DNA of 64,000 nt from Sphingomonadales bacterium (GTDB lineage: Bacteria; Pseudomonadota; Alphaproteobacteria; Sphingomonadales; Kordiimonadaceae). The notes under the pieces were generated by a model. The model was not told the DNA's origin and searched no databases. It worked only from the letters and a program-made list of their open reading frames with translations. Shown here one piece after another: positions 1 through 8,767 of the stretch. The position numbers and the translations under genes are program-made. Location of the stretch: positions 1 through 64,000 of the forward strand of contig JAALKD010000004.1 in the NCBI GenBank assembly GCA_011088215.1, given 5' to 3'. Position 1 is the first letter of the stretch. Each line of letters begins with the position of its first letter.

Positions 1-797
1 GCATCATCATTCCCTTCGCGCTATTGATTGCTGCCAGCGCGGTTAATGTTGTCGCAGGCGCCAAGGTGATCGGCGATGATTACAATCCAGCTGTTGTGGT
101 GCGATTGGATTCTGCAGCGACAGCTGTGGGCGCTCTGTTTGGCGGCGTGGTTCAAACTACCCCGTATTTTGGTCACGCCACCTACAAACGCATGGGTGCG
201 AAAACCAATTATGCCTTGGGCGCCGCTGGTGCGATGACCGTCATTGGCTTTATCGGTGCGGTGGAAGTGGCATCTATGATTATCCCCGCGGCGGTTCTGA
301 AACCTATTTTGGTGGTGGTTGCTAGTGATATTATGCGTCTTGCATTTTCTGGCGGCAGTGTGCGGCATGCGCCAGCGCTGTTGTTCGCGATTGTCCCGGC
401 AATTCTCAATTACACCTATACTAAGGTGTCTGGTCTATACGGCCTTATTGGTAGCAAGGCGCAAATGGCGTTGCCTGCGGATTGGGCGGCAGGTTATGCG
501 CTTTTGGGCGCCATGTCGCGCGGCTATATTTTAACCAGCCTTCTCTGGGCTGCGCTCTTGGTTTGGGTGATGGACCGTAAAATGGTTCGCGCTGCCAGTG
601 CCGCTTTTGCCGCTGCTATTTTCACTGAGTTTGGTATTATTCATTCTGTGCTGGATAGTTCGGGCATGTATTTGCCGTGGGCGTTACCCGATTTGGGCGG
701 GTCTGAGCTACTGGTGCACCGGCTTGCTGCGGGGTATGTTATTGCAGGCTTGATGCTTTTGGGCTTCCACTTGACCAACCGGCAGGCAAGCGCGTAA
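1..797 (+). CDS. Nucleobase permease, NCS2/AGZA-like, 5' end outside the window
   Basis: The frame is open from base 3, so the N-terminus is missing; the gene ends with TAA at 795-797. The visible ~264 residues are mostly hydrophobic with many small residues and several membrane spans. The block QTTPYFGHATYKRMGAKTNY resembles the conserved region of the AGZA branch of NCS2 xanthine/uracil/hypoxanthine permeases (known family feature: TPYIGHPAYKxMGARxGY). An inner-membrane importer of a purine or pyrimidine base is the likely role; the substrate cannot be read from the sequence. It lies 77 bp before deoC, with an operator palindrome between, which fits a job in nucleoside use. Fairly sure of family, unsure of substrate. 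Confidence 0.7.
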   Translation, partial: IIIPFALLIAASAVNVVAGAKVIGDDYNPAVVVRLDSAATAVGALFGGVVQTTPYFGHATYKRMGAKTNYALGAAGAMTVIGFIGAVEVASMIIPAAVLKPILVVVASDIMRLAFSGGSVRHAPALLFAIVPAILNYTYTKVSGLYGLIGSKAQMALPADWAAGYALLGAMSRGYILTSLLWAALLVWVMDRKMVRAASAAFAAAIFTEFGIIHSVLDSSGMYLPWALPDLGGSELLVHRLAAGYVIAGLMLLGFHLTNRQASA

Positions 798-805
798 AAC
801 AATTC

Positions 806-821
806 TTGACCAAATGGTCAA
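806..821. promoter_or_regulatory. RutR-type operator upstream of deoC
   Basis: TTGACCAAATGGTCAA is a 16-bp palindrome (7-bp arms, AA centre). It matches every specified position of the E. coli RutR consensus TTGACCANNTGGTCAA (known). It sits 9 bp after the permease stop and 53 bp before the deoC start. Low GC and no T-run argue against a terminator. That the RutR-like protein at 22202-22837 binds it is inference. Confidence 0.8.
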
Positions 822-874
822 TATTGGGGTTTAACCATCAGATAATGAGTTAACCCTAGCTGTTTTTCAGGACG

Positions 875-1837
875 ATGAACGTGACCGAAACACTGATAAA
901 CCAAGGAACAACCTTTCACCCGGGCTGGCTGGATGGTATCCGTGTCAACAAAAGTGCTGTAGAGCGCCGCACTGGGTCGTTGGGCGGCAGGCGCGCTGTC
1001 AAGAAAGACAGCCAGATCGCCTTTATGCTGAAAGCGATCAGTTGCATTGATCTTACCACGCTTGCAGGCGATGATACCGAAGGCCGTGTTCGGCGCTTAT
1101 GCTTGAAAGCACGTAGTCCGGTAAGGCGTGACATTCTTGAGGCCTTCGGTCTTGGTGACATGCGGCTGACCACGGGCGCGGTATGTGTCTACCACGAGAT
1201 GGTGGAAACCGCCGTTGCCGCCCTTCAGGGTTCGGGCGTGCCGGTTGCTGCTGTATCAACTGGCTTTCCAGCCGGACTTGCGCCGATTGAAACGCGTCTT
1301 GAAGAAATTCGCCGGTCCGTTGCGGCCGGTGCGGGCGAGATAGATATTGTGGTTACGCGTTCTCATGTTCTGACCGGCAACTGGCAAGCGCTGTATGATG
1401 AAGTTAAAGCCTTCAAAGAAGCCTGCGGTCCGGCTTTGATGAAGACCATTTTGGCCACCGGCGAACACGGTAACCTTACCCAGGTTGGTAAGGCGTCGAT
1501 GACGGCGATGATGGCGGGTTCTGATTTTATCAAAACTTCAACCGGTATGGAGGGCGTGAATGCGACCCTGCCGGTGTCTTTGGTAATGATGCGGCAAATT
1601 CGGGATTTTTATGAACGAACCGGCCAGAAAATTGGCTACAAGCCAGCAGGTGGTATCAAAGCTGCCAAAGAGGCCGTGCTGTATCTGGCGCTGGTGAAAG
1701 AAGAGCTTGGCCGCGCCTGGCTGGAGCCGGAACTGTTCAGGTTCGGTGCATCCAGTTTACTGGGCGACCTGGAGCGACAATTAGAGTATCATGCCACCGG
1801 TGCCTATTCGGCGGCTTACCGGCATCCGATGGGTTAG
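875..1837 (+). CDS. deoC: Deoxyribose-phosphate aldolase (long form)
   Basis: Splits 2-deoxyribose 5-phosphate into acetaldehyde and glyceraldehyde 3-phosphate, the last step of deoxynucleoside breakdown, in the cytoplasm. Class I aldolase residues are visible: the Schiff-base lysine in DFIKTSTG (K220), a second lysine in IGYKPAGG (K256) and the aspartate in EIDIVV (D157). At 320 residues it is about 60 longer than E. coli DeoC and nearer the long, eukaryote-like DERA form; the extra length is N-terminal. The start is ATG at 875; no strong ribosome site is obvious. A perfect RutR-type palindrome lies 53 bp upstream. The next gene follows after 9 bp, so the two are surely co-transcribed. Confidence 0.95.
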   Translation: MNVTETLINQGTTFHPGWLDGIRVNKSAVERRTGSLGGRRAVKKDSQIAFMLKAISCIDLTTLAGDDTEGRVRRLCLKARSPVRRDILEAFGLGDMRLTTGAVCVYHEMVETAVAALQGSGVPVAAVSTGFPAGLAPIETRLEEIRRSVAAGAGEIDIVVTRSHVLTGNWQALYDEVKAFKEACGPALMKTILATGEHGNLTQVGKASMTAMMAGSDFIKTSTGMEGVNATLPVSLVMMRQIRDFYERTGQKIGYKPAGGIKAAKEAVLYLALVKEELGRAWLEPELFRFGASSLLGDLERQLEYHATGAYSAAYRHPMG

Positions 1838-1846
1838 GGGACTATC

Positions 1847-4255
1847 ATGAGTGTTAGTGAAAAGTTTGAATCGATGGATTATGGTCCCGCCCTAGAGAGC
1901 CGCGCCAATGTTGATAAATGGCTGGCGGATCACGGCGGCAAATTCGGCCTGTTCGTGAACGGCGAATGGATTGCGCCGAAGGATGCCGAACAAATTGACA
2001 CTTATTCGCCGTCAACCGGTGAAAAGTTGGCGACGCTTACGTCTGCGCGCCAGGAAGATGTTGATGCTGCGGTCGCTGCCGCACGTACGGCGCAGGGTAA
2101 GTGGGAAAAAATCGGTGGTCACGCCAGGGCGCGCTATTTGTATGCGTTGGCGCGGTTGGTGCAAAAACATTCGCGTATCCTTTCGGTTCTGGAATCGCTG
2201 GATAATGGTAAGCCAATCCGCGAAAGCCGCGATATCGACATCCCCTTGGTCGCCCGCCATTTTTACCACCATGCTGGATGGGCGCAGTTGCTGGAAGATG
2301 AATTCCCTGACCATGAGGCCGTGGGCGTCGCGGGGCAAGTGATCCCATGGAATTTCCCGATGCTGATGATGGCGTGGAAGATTGCCCCGGCGCTGGCGGC
2401 TGGCAACACAGTGGTGATGAAACCAGCAGACTTTACCTCGCTGACCGCCTTGATGTTTGCCGAGCTGTGTCAGGAAGCTGGTCTGCCCAAGGGAGTGGTC
2501 AATATCGTGACCGGCAAAGGCGATGTGGGCGCCATGGTTGTGGACGCCGACGTGGACAAGGTTGCCTTCACTGGCTCAACTGGTGTTGGTAAAATGATCC
2601 GGCGCTCAATAGCGGGTTCGGGTAAAAAGCTGACGCTTGAGCTGGGCGGGAAGTCGCCCTTCATTGTGTTTGAAGACGCTGATCTGGACGGTGCAGTTGA
2701 AGGTATTGTTGATGCCATTTGGTTTAACCAGGGTGAAGTATGCTGCGCGGGCTCGCGCCTTTTGGTGCAGGAAGGCGTCGCCGATGTCTTTTTCGCCAAG
2801 CTGAAAACCCGGATGGGTAACCTGCGTATCGGCGATTGTCTCGACAAATGCATCGATGTAGGTGCGGTGGTTGATGACATTCAAAAAAAGCGCATTGAGG
2901 CACTGATTCAGCAAGGCGTTGACGAAGGCGCTGAGATTTTCCAGTGCAGTTCGCCGATGCCGGGAACGGGCTCATTTTTCCCACCAACATTGGTAACCGG
3001 TGTGGGCACCGATAATACCCTGTTTAAGGAAGAAGTTTTTGGACCTGTTCTGACAGCGATGACCTTCCGTACGCAAAACGAAGCCGTGGGGCTTGCCAAC
3101 AACACCCGTTACGGCCTTGCAGGCACCATCTGGTCTGAAAGCATTAGTCGTGCGCTAGAGGTGGCACCTGCACTGAAGGCAGGGATTATCTGGATCAACG
3201 GCACCAACATGTTCGATGCAGCTGTTGGTTTTGGTGGTTACCGCGAAAGCGGCTTTGGTCGCGAGGGTGGCCGCGAAGGCATGTTGGCGTACTTGAAGCC
3301 CAAGTTTGAAAAAACCCTGAAGGATTATTCGGCGATTGAGGCGCCTGCGCATGTTGCTGTTCCCAAAGCGGGTACTGGAATGCCCGGCGTTGATCAGACA
3401 GCAAAAATGTATATCGGCGGCAAACAGGCCCGGCCTGACGGCGGTGATTCCACAGCTATTACCACTCATAAGGGTGCCTTTGCGGGCCTTGTTGGGGCCG
3501 GCAATTATAAAGACATCCGCAACGCGGTTGAAGCTGCCACCAAGGCGCAAGGTTGGGCAAAAACCAATGGCCACACTAAAGCGCAAATTCTTTATTATGT
3601 GGCAGAAAACCTAGGCTACCGCGCCGCAGAATTTGAAAAGCGCCTTGTGGAGTTGACGGGTGCTTCGGCGAAAGCGGCCGCGCGCGAGGTGGAGCTTTCA
3701 GTAGAGCGGTTGTTTGCGGCTGCCGCCATGGCAGACAAGCATGACGGCGCAGTTCATGCGCCGCCGATCCGCGGTGTTGCGCTGGCGATGAACGAAGCTG
3801 TTGGCACATTGGCTATTGTTTGCCCCGATAATGCACCGTTGTTGGCATTCGTCACGTTAACTGCCTTTGCGATTGCAGCAGGTAACACTACAGTTGTTAT
3901 TCCGTCTGAACGCTACCCGCTGCTGGCGACAGATTTTTACCAGATTCTGGAAACCTCAGATGTTCCGGGTGGAGTGGTAAATATTGTTACCGGTGAACGC
4001 GACGCAATGGCTGCACCATTGTGCAAACATTACGGCGTAGACGGTATGTGGTATTTTGGTAGCCGGGAGGGTTGCGAAACCGTTGAACGCGAGGCTGCAG
4101 AAAATATGAAACGCACCTGGCTGAATTACGGCAGGGCGTATGATTTCACCAGCAACGTTCAGTTTGTTGCTAGGGCCATGATGGAACGCGGGTCTGAAGT
4201 GAAAAACATATGGGTGCCATACGGCGATGCCAACGAAGGCGGCAAAAGCTATTGA
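1847..4255 (+). CDS. Two-domain aldehyde dehydrogenase, ALDH16 type
   Basis: 802 residues: a complete NAD(P)-dependent aldehyde dehydrogenase domain (about 1-490) followed by a second ALDH-fold domain (about 510-800). Domain 1 has the oxyanion Asn in IPWNFP (N169), the general-base Glu in LELGGKSP (E266) and the nucleophile in NQGEVCCAG (C299). Domain 2 keeps the fold ([15 protein letters not shown], then [10 protein letters not shown]) but has no equivalent catalytic Cys or Glu motif. This is the layout of the ALDH16 family; bacterial members keep the active Cys. Position directly behind deoC suggests it oxidises the acetaldehyde that DeoC makes to acetate; this substrate is inferred. A strong hairpin follows the stop. 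Confidence 0.88.
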   Translation: MSVSEKFESMDYGPALESRANVDKWLADHGGKFGLFVNGEWIAPKDAEQIDTYSPSTGEKLATLTSARQEDVDAAVAAARTAQGKWEKIGGHARARYLYALARLVQKHSRILSVLESLDNGKPIRESRDIDIPLVARHFYHHAGWAQLLEDEFPDHEAVGVAGQVIPWNFPMLMMAWKIAPALAAGNTVVMKPADFTSLTALMFAELCQEAGLPKGVVNIVTGKGDVGAMVVDADVDKVAFTGSTGVGKMIRRSIAGSGKKLTLELGGKSPFIVFEDADLDGAVEGIVDAIWFNQGEVCCAGSRLLVQEGVADVFFAKLKTRMGNLRIGDCLDKCIDVGAVVDDIQKKRIEALIQQGVDEGAEIFQCSSPMPGTGSFFPPTLVTGVGTDNTLFKEEVFGPVLTAMTFRTQNEAVGLANNTRYGLAGTIWSESISRALEVAPALKAGIIWINGTNMFDAAVGFGGYRESGFGREGGREGMLAYLKPKFEKTLKDYSAIEAPAHVAVPKAGTGMPGVDQTAKMYIGGKQARPDGGDSTAITTHKGAFAGLVGAGNYKDIRNAVEAATKAQGWAKTNGHTKAQILYYVAENLGYRAAEFEKRLVELTGASAKAAAREVELSVERLFAAAAMADKHDGAVHAPPIRGVALAMNEAVGTLAIVCPDNAPLLAFVTLTAFAIAAGNTTVVIPSERYPLLATDFYQILETSDVPGGVVNIVTGERDAMAAPLCKHYGVDGMWYFGSREGCETVEREAAENMKRTWLNYGRAYDFTSNVQFVARAMMERGSEVKNIWVPYGDANEGGKSY

Positions 4256-4272
4256 TCGGCCGCAAGCTTATT

Positions 4273-4308
4273 AAAGAAGGCCCGAAGCAAGCCTCTCGGG
4301 CCTTCTTT
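4273..4308. terminator. Bidirectional intrinsic terminator
   Basis: Perfect 13-bp stem AAAGAAGGCCCGA / TCGGGCCTTCTTT with a 10-nt loop, A-run on the left and T-run on the right. It lies 17 bp after the ALDH16 stop and touches the stop of the minus-strand gene at 4307, so it can serve both converging transcripts. Confidence 0.9.
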
Positions 4309-5203
4309 ACTTCAAATCAATGATCATCAAGTCTTCTCCCCAGATGGTTGGACCACTGTATGTGGATTTTACCTGATTGAGGATTGCTTCTTTGCTGCCG
4401 CTGAAGGGCAGCTGATGATAAAGCACCAGTTTTTCAACGCCTGCGTTTGCTGCTAACCTGCCTACATCCTCGCCCGCAGTGTGGGCTTTGCTGTGATAGT
4501 TTTGCCATTCGGGTGTGCGCTTGGCCAGCGCGGCACTATCATAAACTTCATGAACCAACACATCGGCATTCTCTGAGGCTGCCTCTAGGGCAGGGCAATA
4601 GGTTGTATCGCCGGAAACAACTATGATTTTACCGCCGTGAGTGAATTTGTAGCCGAAGGCCACATCCCAATCGCCGTGGCATACCCGAATAGCTTCAATT
4701 ATTAGGCTGGTGCTTTGAAAGACGATGCCGCCAGTGGTTTCGATAACATCGGTTTGCCAGCCGTTTTTGAACGCGGGTTCTGACCCTTCCAGTCGGATCT
4801 TTCGATCAGCCGCATAGGCTTTCTCAATATGGTGAGCCATGTTTTTGGTACCGGGCGGGCCCCATATTTTTAGCGCTGTTGTGCGGTCCAACGTCCAAGG
4901 CGAGTAGATCAAATCCGGCAGACCGAGCGTGTGGTCAGAATGTAAGTGAGTGAGCAGCAGTCGAGACAGCATTGGCTGTGCGAGGGCAGGCTCGCCAGCA
5001 ATGTGGGCAGAGGAGGCGCGCCGAACAACGCCGGGCCCAGCATCAATAATCCACGACTCGCCGTCGACGATTATTGCAGTCGCAGGTCCAGACTTTTCAG
5101 GATCGGCAAACGGTGTTCCGGTGCCCAGCAAGATAACCCGCATGTCCGCAAATGCGGCAGTTGAAAACAAGATAAATGCAACAATACTTGTGATGATTTT
5201 CAT
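4307..5203 (-). CDS. Exported metallo-beta-lactamase-fold hydrolase, RNase Z/AtsA-like
   Basis: 298 residues with a signal peptide (cleavage likely after AAFA, residue 19), so periplasmic. The metal motif HLHSDH is at residues 86-91, then a conserved histidine in RVCHGDW, an aspartate in VSGDTTYCP and a late histidine in VLYHQLP: a dinuclear zinc site of the RNase Z/arylsulfatase-like MBL branch. The extra exosite arm typical of true tRNA-processing RNase Z is not evident. Given the signal peptide, a tRNA maturase role is unlikely; a periplasmic phosphodiester or sulfate ester is a better guess. It sits inside a nucleic-acid utilisation locus, which makes a nucleotide-related substrate attractive but unproven. 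Confidence 0.8.
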   Translation of the reverse strand: MKIITSIVAFILFSTAAFADMRVILLGTGTPFADPEKSGPATAIIVDGESWIIDAGPGVVRRASSAHIAGEPALAQPMLSRLLLTHLHSDHTLGLPDLIYSPWTLDRTTALKIWGPPGTKNMAHHIEKAYAADRKIRLEGSEPAFKNGWQTDVIETTGGIVFQSTSLIIEAIRVCHGDWDVAFGYKFTHGGKIIVVSGDTTYCPALEAASENADVLVHEVYDSAALAKRTPEWQNYHSKAHTAGEDVGRLAANAGVEKLVLYHQLPFSGSKEAILNQVKSTYSGPTIWGEDLMIIDLK

Positions 5204-5408
5204 GGCCCAATTTCCCTCTGAGGAAACTTTGGCAGAACTTCATTTGGGGCACAATTAAGAATGCAAAAATGGCTGTTAATATAGGTCAATTAAACCGCCC
5301 AAGCGTTTAATAGCAGGCTCAGCTGAGTAGGGGCCCCCAATAATTGAAATCAAATTATTTGCGCTCATTTCCGTCCGGCCAGCTCTGCCAGATAGCGTTG
5401 TAAATCAA

Positions 5409-5831
5409 TCACTGGTCATCAATTTTGGCCAGATGAAGGTAATCAACCCCCCACACTGCTTCGGCTTTGACCACGGCGGTTTTATCAAGCACTTCAAAGA
5501 CAGTTACTTTTCGGTAGGCGGTAGAAGGTAAGTTTTGTCTAGCCGCATATCTAGGAGCAAATTCCAGCGACTCGTCTTTGGAAATGTAAAATGGCCCCTG
5601 ATAATCTTCGTCGCTGTTTGGACGCCACCAGCCCAGCTTTTTTAACTCGGGCGATAAAACCCTTTCCAGAAGTTCTGGTTTGCCTTCATAAAACCCAAGC
5701 AAATAATTGTTGCCAGCGGCTTCAACCGCCTTCACATCATCTTGGGTTTGAGCGTTCGTGGCCGATGTTATAAAAAACATCAAACCAATTATCGTGATGC
5801 TGGTTAGGTGTCGGATGGTTGCAGTTTTCAT
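5409..5831 (-). CDS. NTF2/lumazine-binding-like secreted protein, truncated by an in-frame TGA
   Basis: 140 residues with an N-terminal signal peptide (ending near ATNA), then an NTF2-like fold resembling the putative lumazine-binding family (PF12893). It is a paralogue of the next gene at 5943-6398: both share YLLGFY, SPELKKLGW, VFEVLDK and AEAVWGxDY. The reading frame ends at TGA (5409-5411) exactly where the paralogue has Trp in KWQIYN. Read through the stop, the frame continues LIYNAIWQSWPDGNERK and ends at TAA (5355-5357), matching the paralogue's C-terminus. The last 18 residues or so are therefore lost by what looks like a TGG-to-TGA change. Function unknown; the fold usually binds small ligands. 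Confidence 0.7.
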   Translation of the reverse strand: MKTATIRHLTSITIIGLMFFITSATNAQTQDDVKAVEAAGNNYLLGFYEGKPELLERVLSPELKKLGWWRPNSDEDYQGPFYISKDESLEFAPRYAARQNLPSTAYRKVTVFEVLDKTAVVKAEAVWGVDYLHLAKIDDQ

Positions 5832-5942
5832 ATCCGTTTGGCTTTCAAGGTTTTGTTACTGTATAACCAAGTATAGAAATAGCCAATGCGGTGTCAAATA
5901 GGGGTTTCATTTTTGAAAAGCTGCTTTGACGAATAACTTGCC

Positions 5943-6398
5943 TCAGTCGACAGCCTGTCCGTCTGGCCAGCTTTGCCAGATGACGTTGTAAATCTGCCAT
6001 TTGCCGTCATTCTTGGCCATGTGCATGTAGTCGATACCCCAAACAGCTTCTACTTTTACACTGGCAACTTTATCGAGCACTTCGAAAACAACCACTTTTC
6101 TGTGGGCGTTCTCTGATAATTCTTCATGGTGTTCGTAGGCGAGGGCACGGTCCCGTGTCATGTGATGGGGCCCGCTACGCTTGCCAGTGTCCCGGCGGCT
6201 GCCCCACCCAAGTTTCTTCAATTCAGGTGATAAGGCCTGCTCCAGAAGTTCAGTGCGTCCGTAATAAAAGCCGAGCAAGTAATTCATCGCGACTTCGCGA
6301 ACAGCGACTTCATCGTCATTGGCTTGGACTGCAGAAGCGATTGAAATGCCAGTTATTGCAAGGCCAATCATTGCAGATTTCACGTATCTGATAATCAC
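5943..6398 (-). CDS. NTF2/lumazine-binding-like secreted protein
   Basis: 151 residues; the start is GTG at 6398, preceded by GGGGGAG at a good distance. A signal peptide (about 26 residues, ending AVQA) predicts export. The rest is one NTF2-like domain with the same blocks as the truncated paralogue at 5409-5831 and an intact C-terminus NVIWQSWPDG. Family members are annotated as putative lumazine-binding or SnoaL/NTF2-like; neither a catalytic set nor a ligand can be assigned from sequence. The tandem pair arose by duplication; the copies are now only about half identical. Their place between the periplasmic hydrolase and punA may be incidental. Confidence 0.75.
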   Translation of the reverse strand: MIIRYVKSAMIGLAITGISIASAVQANDDEVAVREVAMNYLLGFYYGRTELLEQALSPELKKLGWGSRRDTGKRSGPHHMTRDRALAYEHHEELSENAHRKVVVFEVLDKVASVKVEAVWGIDYMHMAKNDGKWQIYNVIWQSWPDGQAVD

Positions 6399-6540
6399 TA
6401 AACTCCCCCTATGTCATATATGTTATATTGTATCTATATCATATCGTGAGGAATTTAGTCCAGATTCTCTGCTTTTTGGAAAAATGACCTTAGGGCTGAA
6501 AACGAAATTGGTATCGGAAAGCGAAACCAGAATCCGAAAT

Positions 6541-7362
6541 TTAAGCTACCCGTTCGACGAAAGCCCGCAACAGTTGTTCAAGTTTAACTGCAGCGATTGC
6601 GCCGAACTCCATGGTTTCGTCGTGGGTCAACTCTTCGCCTGTCATGCCTGCAGCATAGTTGGTAATTGAACTGACGCCGCAAACCCTCATACCAACATGC
6701 CGGGCGGTCAGGCATTCAGGAACCGTCGACATGCCAACAGCATCTGCGCCCATCATGCCAAAAGCATAGATTTCTGCGGGAGTTTCGAAATTGGGTCCCT
6801 TGGCCATTAAATAAGTGCCTTTGTGCAGTTTAATATCAAGCTGTTTGGCGCATTTTTTCAGGTCTTTGGTCAGGTCTCTGTCCCAGGCAACCGTTACGTC
6901 GGGGAAGCGGGGGCCAAAACGGTCATCATTCACGCCCACTAGTGGGTTGATGCCGGAAAAGTTAATGTGATCTGTAATTGCCATCAAGCTGCCGGGCCCA
7001 GCCTTTTTCATCAGACTTCCGGCTGCATTGGTAAGTACCAGGATTTCGACACCCAGCGCCCACAGCACCCGGGTGGAAAAGGCCAATTTTTCTGGCGCGT
7101 GCCCTTCGTAGGCATGGGCGCGACCCTGCATACAGATAACAGGCCTTCCGCCGAGTTTGCCGATATGCATGCGACCGGCATGACCCTCAACAGTTGGTTC
7201 GGGGAAACCTGGCAAATCAAGGAAGGAGAAAACTGTTGCTTCTTCGATCGACTCAGCGAGGCTGTTGAGCCCGCTGCCCAACACCATGGCGATTTTGGGA
7301 ATATCCCCGGAAAAATGTTCGCGGACGTATTTTGCGCAGGCTTGAACTTCTTCGTAACTCAT
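6541..7362 (-). CDS. punA: Purine-nucleoside phosphorylase, trimeric PNP type
   Basis: 273 residues. Cleaves purine (deoxy)nucleosides with phosphate to base and (deoxy)ribose 1-phosphate. Family II PNP features are clear: MVLGSGLNSL near the N-terminus (phosphate loop), HAGRMHIG, GRAHAYEGH, LTNAAGS, the MSTVPE segment and the late TNYAAGM near the base site. Length fits PunA/XapA, not the hexameric DeoD. Third gene of the minus-strand set upp-hpt-punA, 19 bp after the previous gene. Its sugar products feed deoB and deoC, both in this locus, and its bases feed the neighbouring phosphoribosyltransferases. Confidence 0.92.
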   Translation of the reverse strand: MSYEEVQACAKYVREHFSGDIPKIAMVLGSGLNSLAESIEEATVFSFLDLPGFPEPTVEGHAGRMHIGKLGGRPVICMQGRAHAYEGHAPEKLAFSTRVLWALGVEILVLTNAAGSLMKKAGPGSLMAITDHINFSGINPLVGVNDDRFGPRFPDVTVAWDRDLTKDLKKCAKQLDIKLHKGTYLMAKGPNFETPAEIYAFGMMGADAVGMSTVPECLTARHVGMRVCGVSSITNYAAGMTGEELTHDETMEFGAIAAVKLEQLLRAFVERVA

Positions 7363-7381
7363 GGTTATCCCCTCTGGTCAG

Positions 7382-7936
7382 TTATATTTCGATTTCCGGC
7401 AGGTCGAGGCCTTTGTGCTCGCGGATTTCGTCCTTAGTCATGTCAGACAGTTCATGAGGGAAAACCAGCCAGTCATCAGTTTCATGACAATAAAAATCGG
7501 GCACCAGATCGGTCACGTTACGTGCCGGCTTGTAGTAAACCGTTGCGATTTTTATAATGTCCGGCGTGTTACGGCGACATTTGTCAGTCAGATGTTCAAT
7601 TGTTGCAGCAATTGACCGGCCTGAATCGAATACATCATCTACAATCAGCAGGCTATCCTCTGCGTTGATGTTGTTTACGATATATTCCATACCGTGAACT
7701 TTGACTTCTTTTTGTTGCTGCATGCCAATGTAGCTGGAGGTGCGGATAGCGATATGATCGGTATCTACGCCGTAATAGTCCAGAATTTCCTGAACTGCGA
7801 TTCCCGTCGGTGTGCCGCCACGCCAAACGCCGACAATAAATTTTGGTCGGAAGCCACTTCTCAGAATTTTCACGCCCAACTCAAACGAATCGTCGAGCAA
7901 TTCCTGTGCAGTTACGTATTTTTTAGCAACGGTCAT
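7382..7936 (-). CDS. Purine phosphoribosyltransferase (Hpt/Gpt-like)
   Basis: 184 residues, a type I phosphoribosyltransferase. The PRPP-binding motif is LLIVDDVFDSGRS (residues ~95-107), with the hood loop before it and WRGGTPTGIAVQEIL as the conserved early loop. It joins a purine base, probably hypoxanthine or xanthine/guanine, to PRPP to make the nucleotide. Which base is preferred cannot be read by eye, so I give no symbol. It starts 5 bp after the upp stop and ends 19 bp before punA, so the three are one operon: the phosphorylase releases bases and this enzyme captures the purines. Confidence 0.85.
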   Translation of the reverse strand: MTVAKKYVTAQELLDDSFELGVKILRSGFRPKFIVGVWRGGTPTGIAVQEILDYYGVDTDHIAIRTSSYIGMQQQKEVKVHGMEYIVNNINAEDSLLIVDDVFDSGRSIAATIEHLTDKCRRNTPDIIKIATVYYKPARNVTDLVPDFYCHETDDWLVFPHELSDMTKDEIREHKGLDLPEIEI

Positions 7937-7941
7937 GTGCC

Positions 7942-8580
7942 TTAGGCCCCCTTGGTTCCAAATAATCTGTCTCCGGCGTCACCGAGCCCCGGAACAATAT
8001 ATGCTTTCTCGTTCAAACATTCGTCTATCGACGCTGTTACCACTGGCACATCAGGGTGTGCGTTGGTGAATGTTTCAATGCCTTCAGGTGCCGCTAACAG
8101 GCATACAAACCTGAGATCCGTCGCGCCAGCGTCTTTCATTTCCTGGACAGCTCGCACCGCCGAATGACCGGTAGCAAGCATAGGGTCCAGCACCACGTTG
8201 AGGCGGCTTGAAATGTCTTTAGGAACTTTGAAAAAATATTTGACCGGCTGCAGCGTTTCTTCGTCGCGCGCCAAGCCTATCTGGCCCACCCGGGCCGAGG
8301 GCACCAGTTCCAGCATGGGTCCGAGCAGGCCGTCGCCTGCGCGTAGGACCGAAATGAAGGTCAGTTTCTTGCCCGCCAACACCGGCGCGGCGGTTGGGCA
8401 AACCGGGGTCTCGATCTGAATTTTCCCAAGTGGCAGGTCGCGCAATGCTTCGTAGCCAAGAAAAAGTCCGATTTCGCGCAGTAGTTTTCTGAACTCAGCA
8501 GTGCTGGCTTCCCTGCGGCGCAACAAGGTAAGTTTGTGTTGAACAAGTGGGTGGTCAACAACCGTAACGGATTTCGTCAT
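7942..8580 (-). CDS. upp: Uracil phosphoribosyltransferase
   Basis: 212 residues. Converts uracil and PRPP into UMP. Diagnostic features: early [28 protein letters not shown] in the middle, the PRPP loop [10 protein letters not shown] and the uracil-binding C-terminus [16 protein letters not shown]. First gene of the minus-strand operon upp-hpt-punA. Its 5' region is shared with the divergent BMP-lipoprotein gene and contains a RutR-type palindrome 69 bp from the upp start, so both directions may respond to uracil or thymine. Confidence 0.96.
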   Translation of the reverse strand: MTKSVTVVDHPLVQHKLTLLRRREASTAEFRKLLREIGLFLGYEALRDLPLGKIQIETPVCPTAAPVLAGKKLTFISVLRAGDGLLGPMLELVPSARVGQIGLARDEETLQPVKYFFKVPKDISSRLNVVLDPMLATGHSAVRAVQEMKDAGATDLRFVCLLAAPEGIETFTNAHPDVPVVTASIDECLNEKAYIVPGLGDAGDRLFGTKGA

Positions 8581-8648
8581 GCGAACGCTCCCCTCGCGTG
8601 GTCTGAAGGCTTTTGATAATCATTTTGGGAGCGCCTGTCGACCCAATC

Positions 8649-8664
8649 TTGACCATTTCGTCAA
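8649..8664. promoter_or_regulatory. RutR-type operator between upp and the BMP gene
   Basis: TTGACCATTTCGTCAA fits the RutR consensus at 13 of 14 specified positions. It overlaps a second palindrome ACCATTT / AAATGGT (8652-8658, 8665-8671). It lies in the 187-bp divergent intergenic region, 69 bp from upp and 104 bp from the BMP gene start, and could act on both. Regulator binding is inferred. Confidence 0.7.
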
Positions 8665-8767
8665 AAATGGTTGACCTCTCCTAAATGCTCTGGTTCCCTT
8701 GTACCCGCTGTAATGTTCGATGTATCACTGAGCATAGGCATTTTTCCGCCGATAGGGAGCAATATTT

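Noticed and set aside
806..821. Palindrome as terminator of the permease gene
   Set aside because: Only seven-base AT-rich arms, two-base centre, no T-run; it matches a known operator consensus instead.
5409..5411. TGA read as Trp (variant genetic code) or selenocysteine
   Set aside because: Many genes here, including both neighbouring ABC permease junctions, use TGA as a stop, and the paralogue has an ordinary Trp codon; no SECIS-like hairpin seen.
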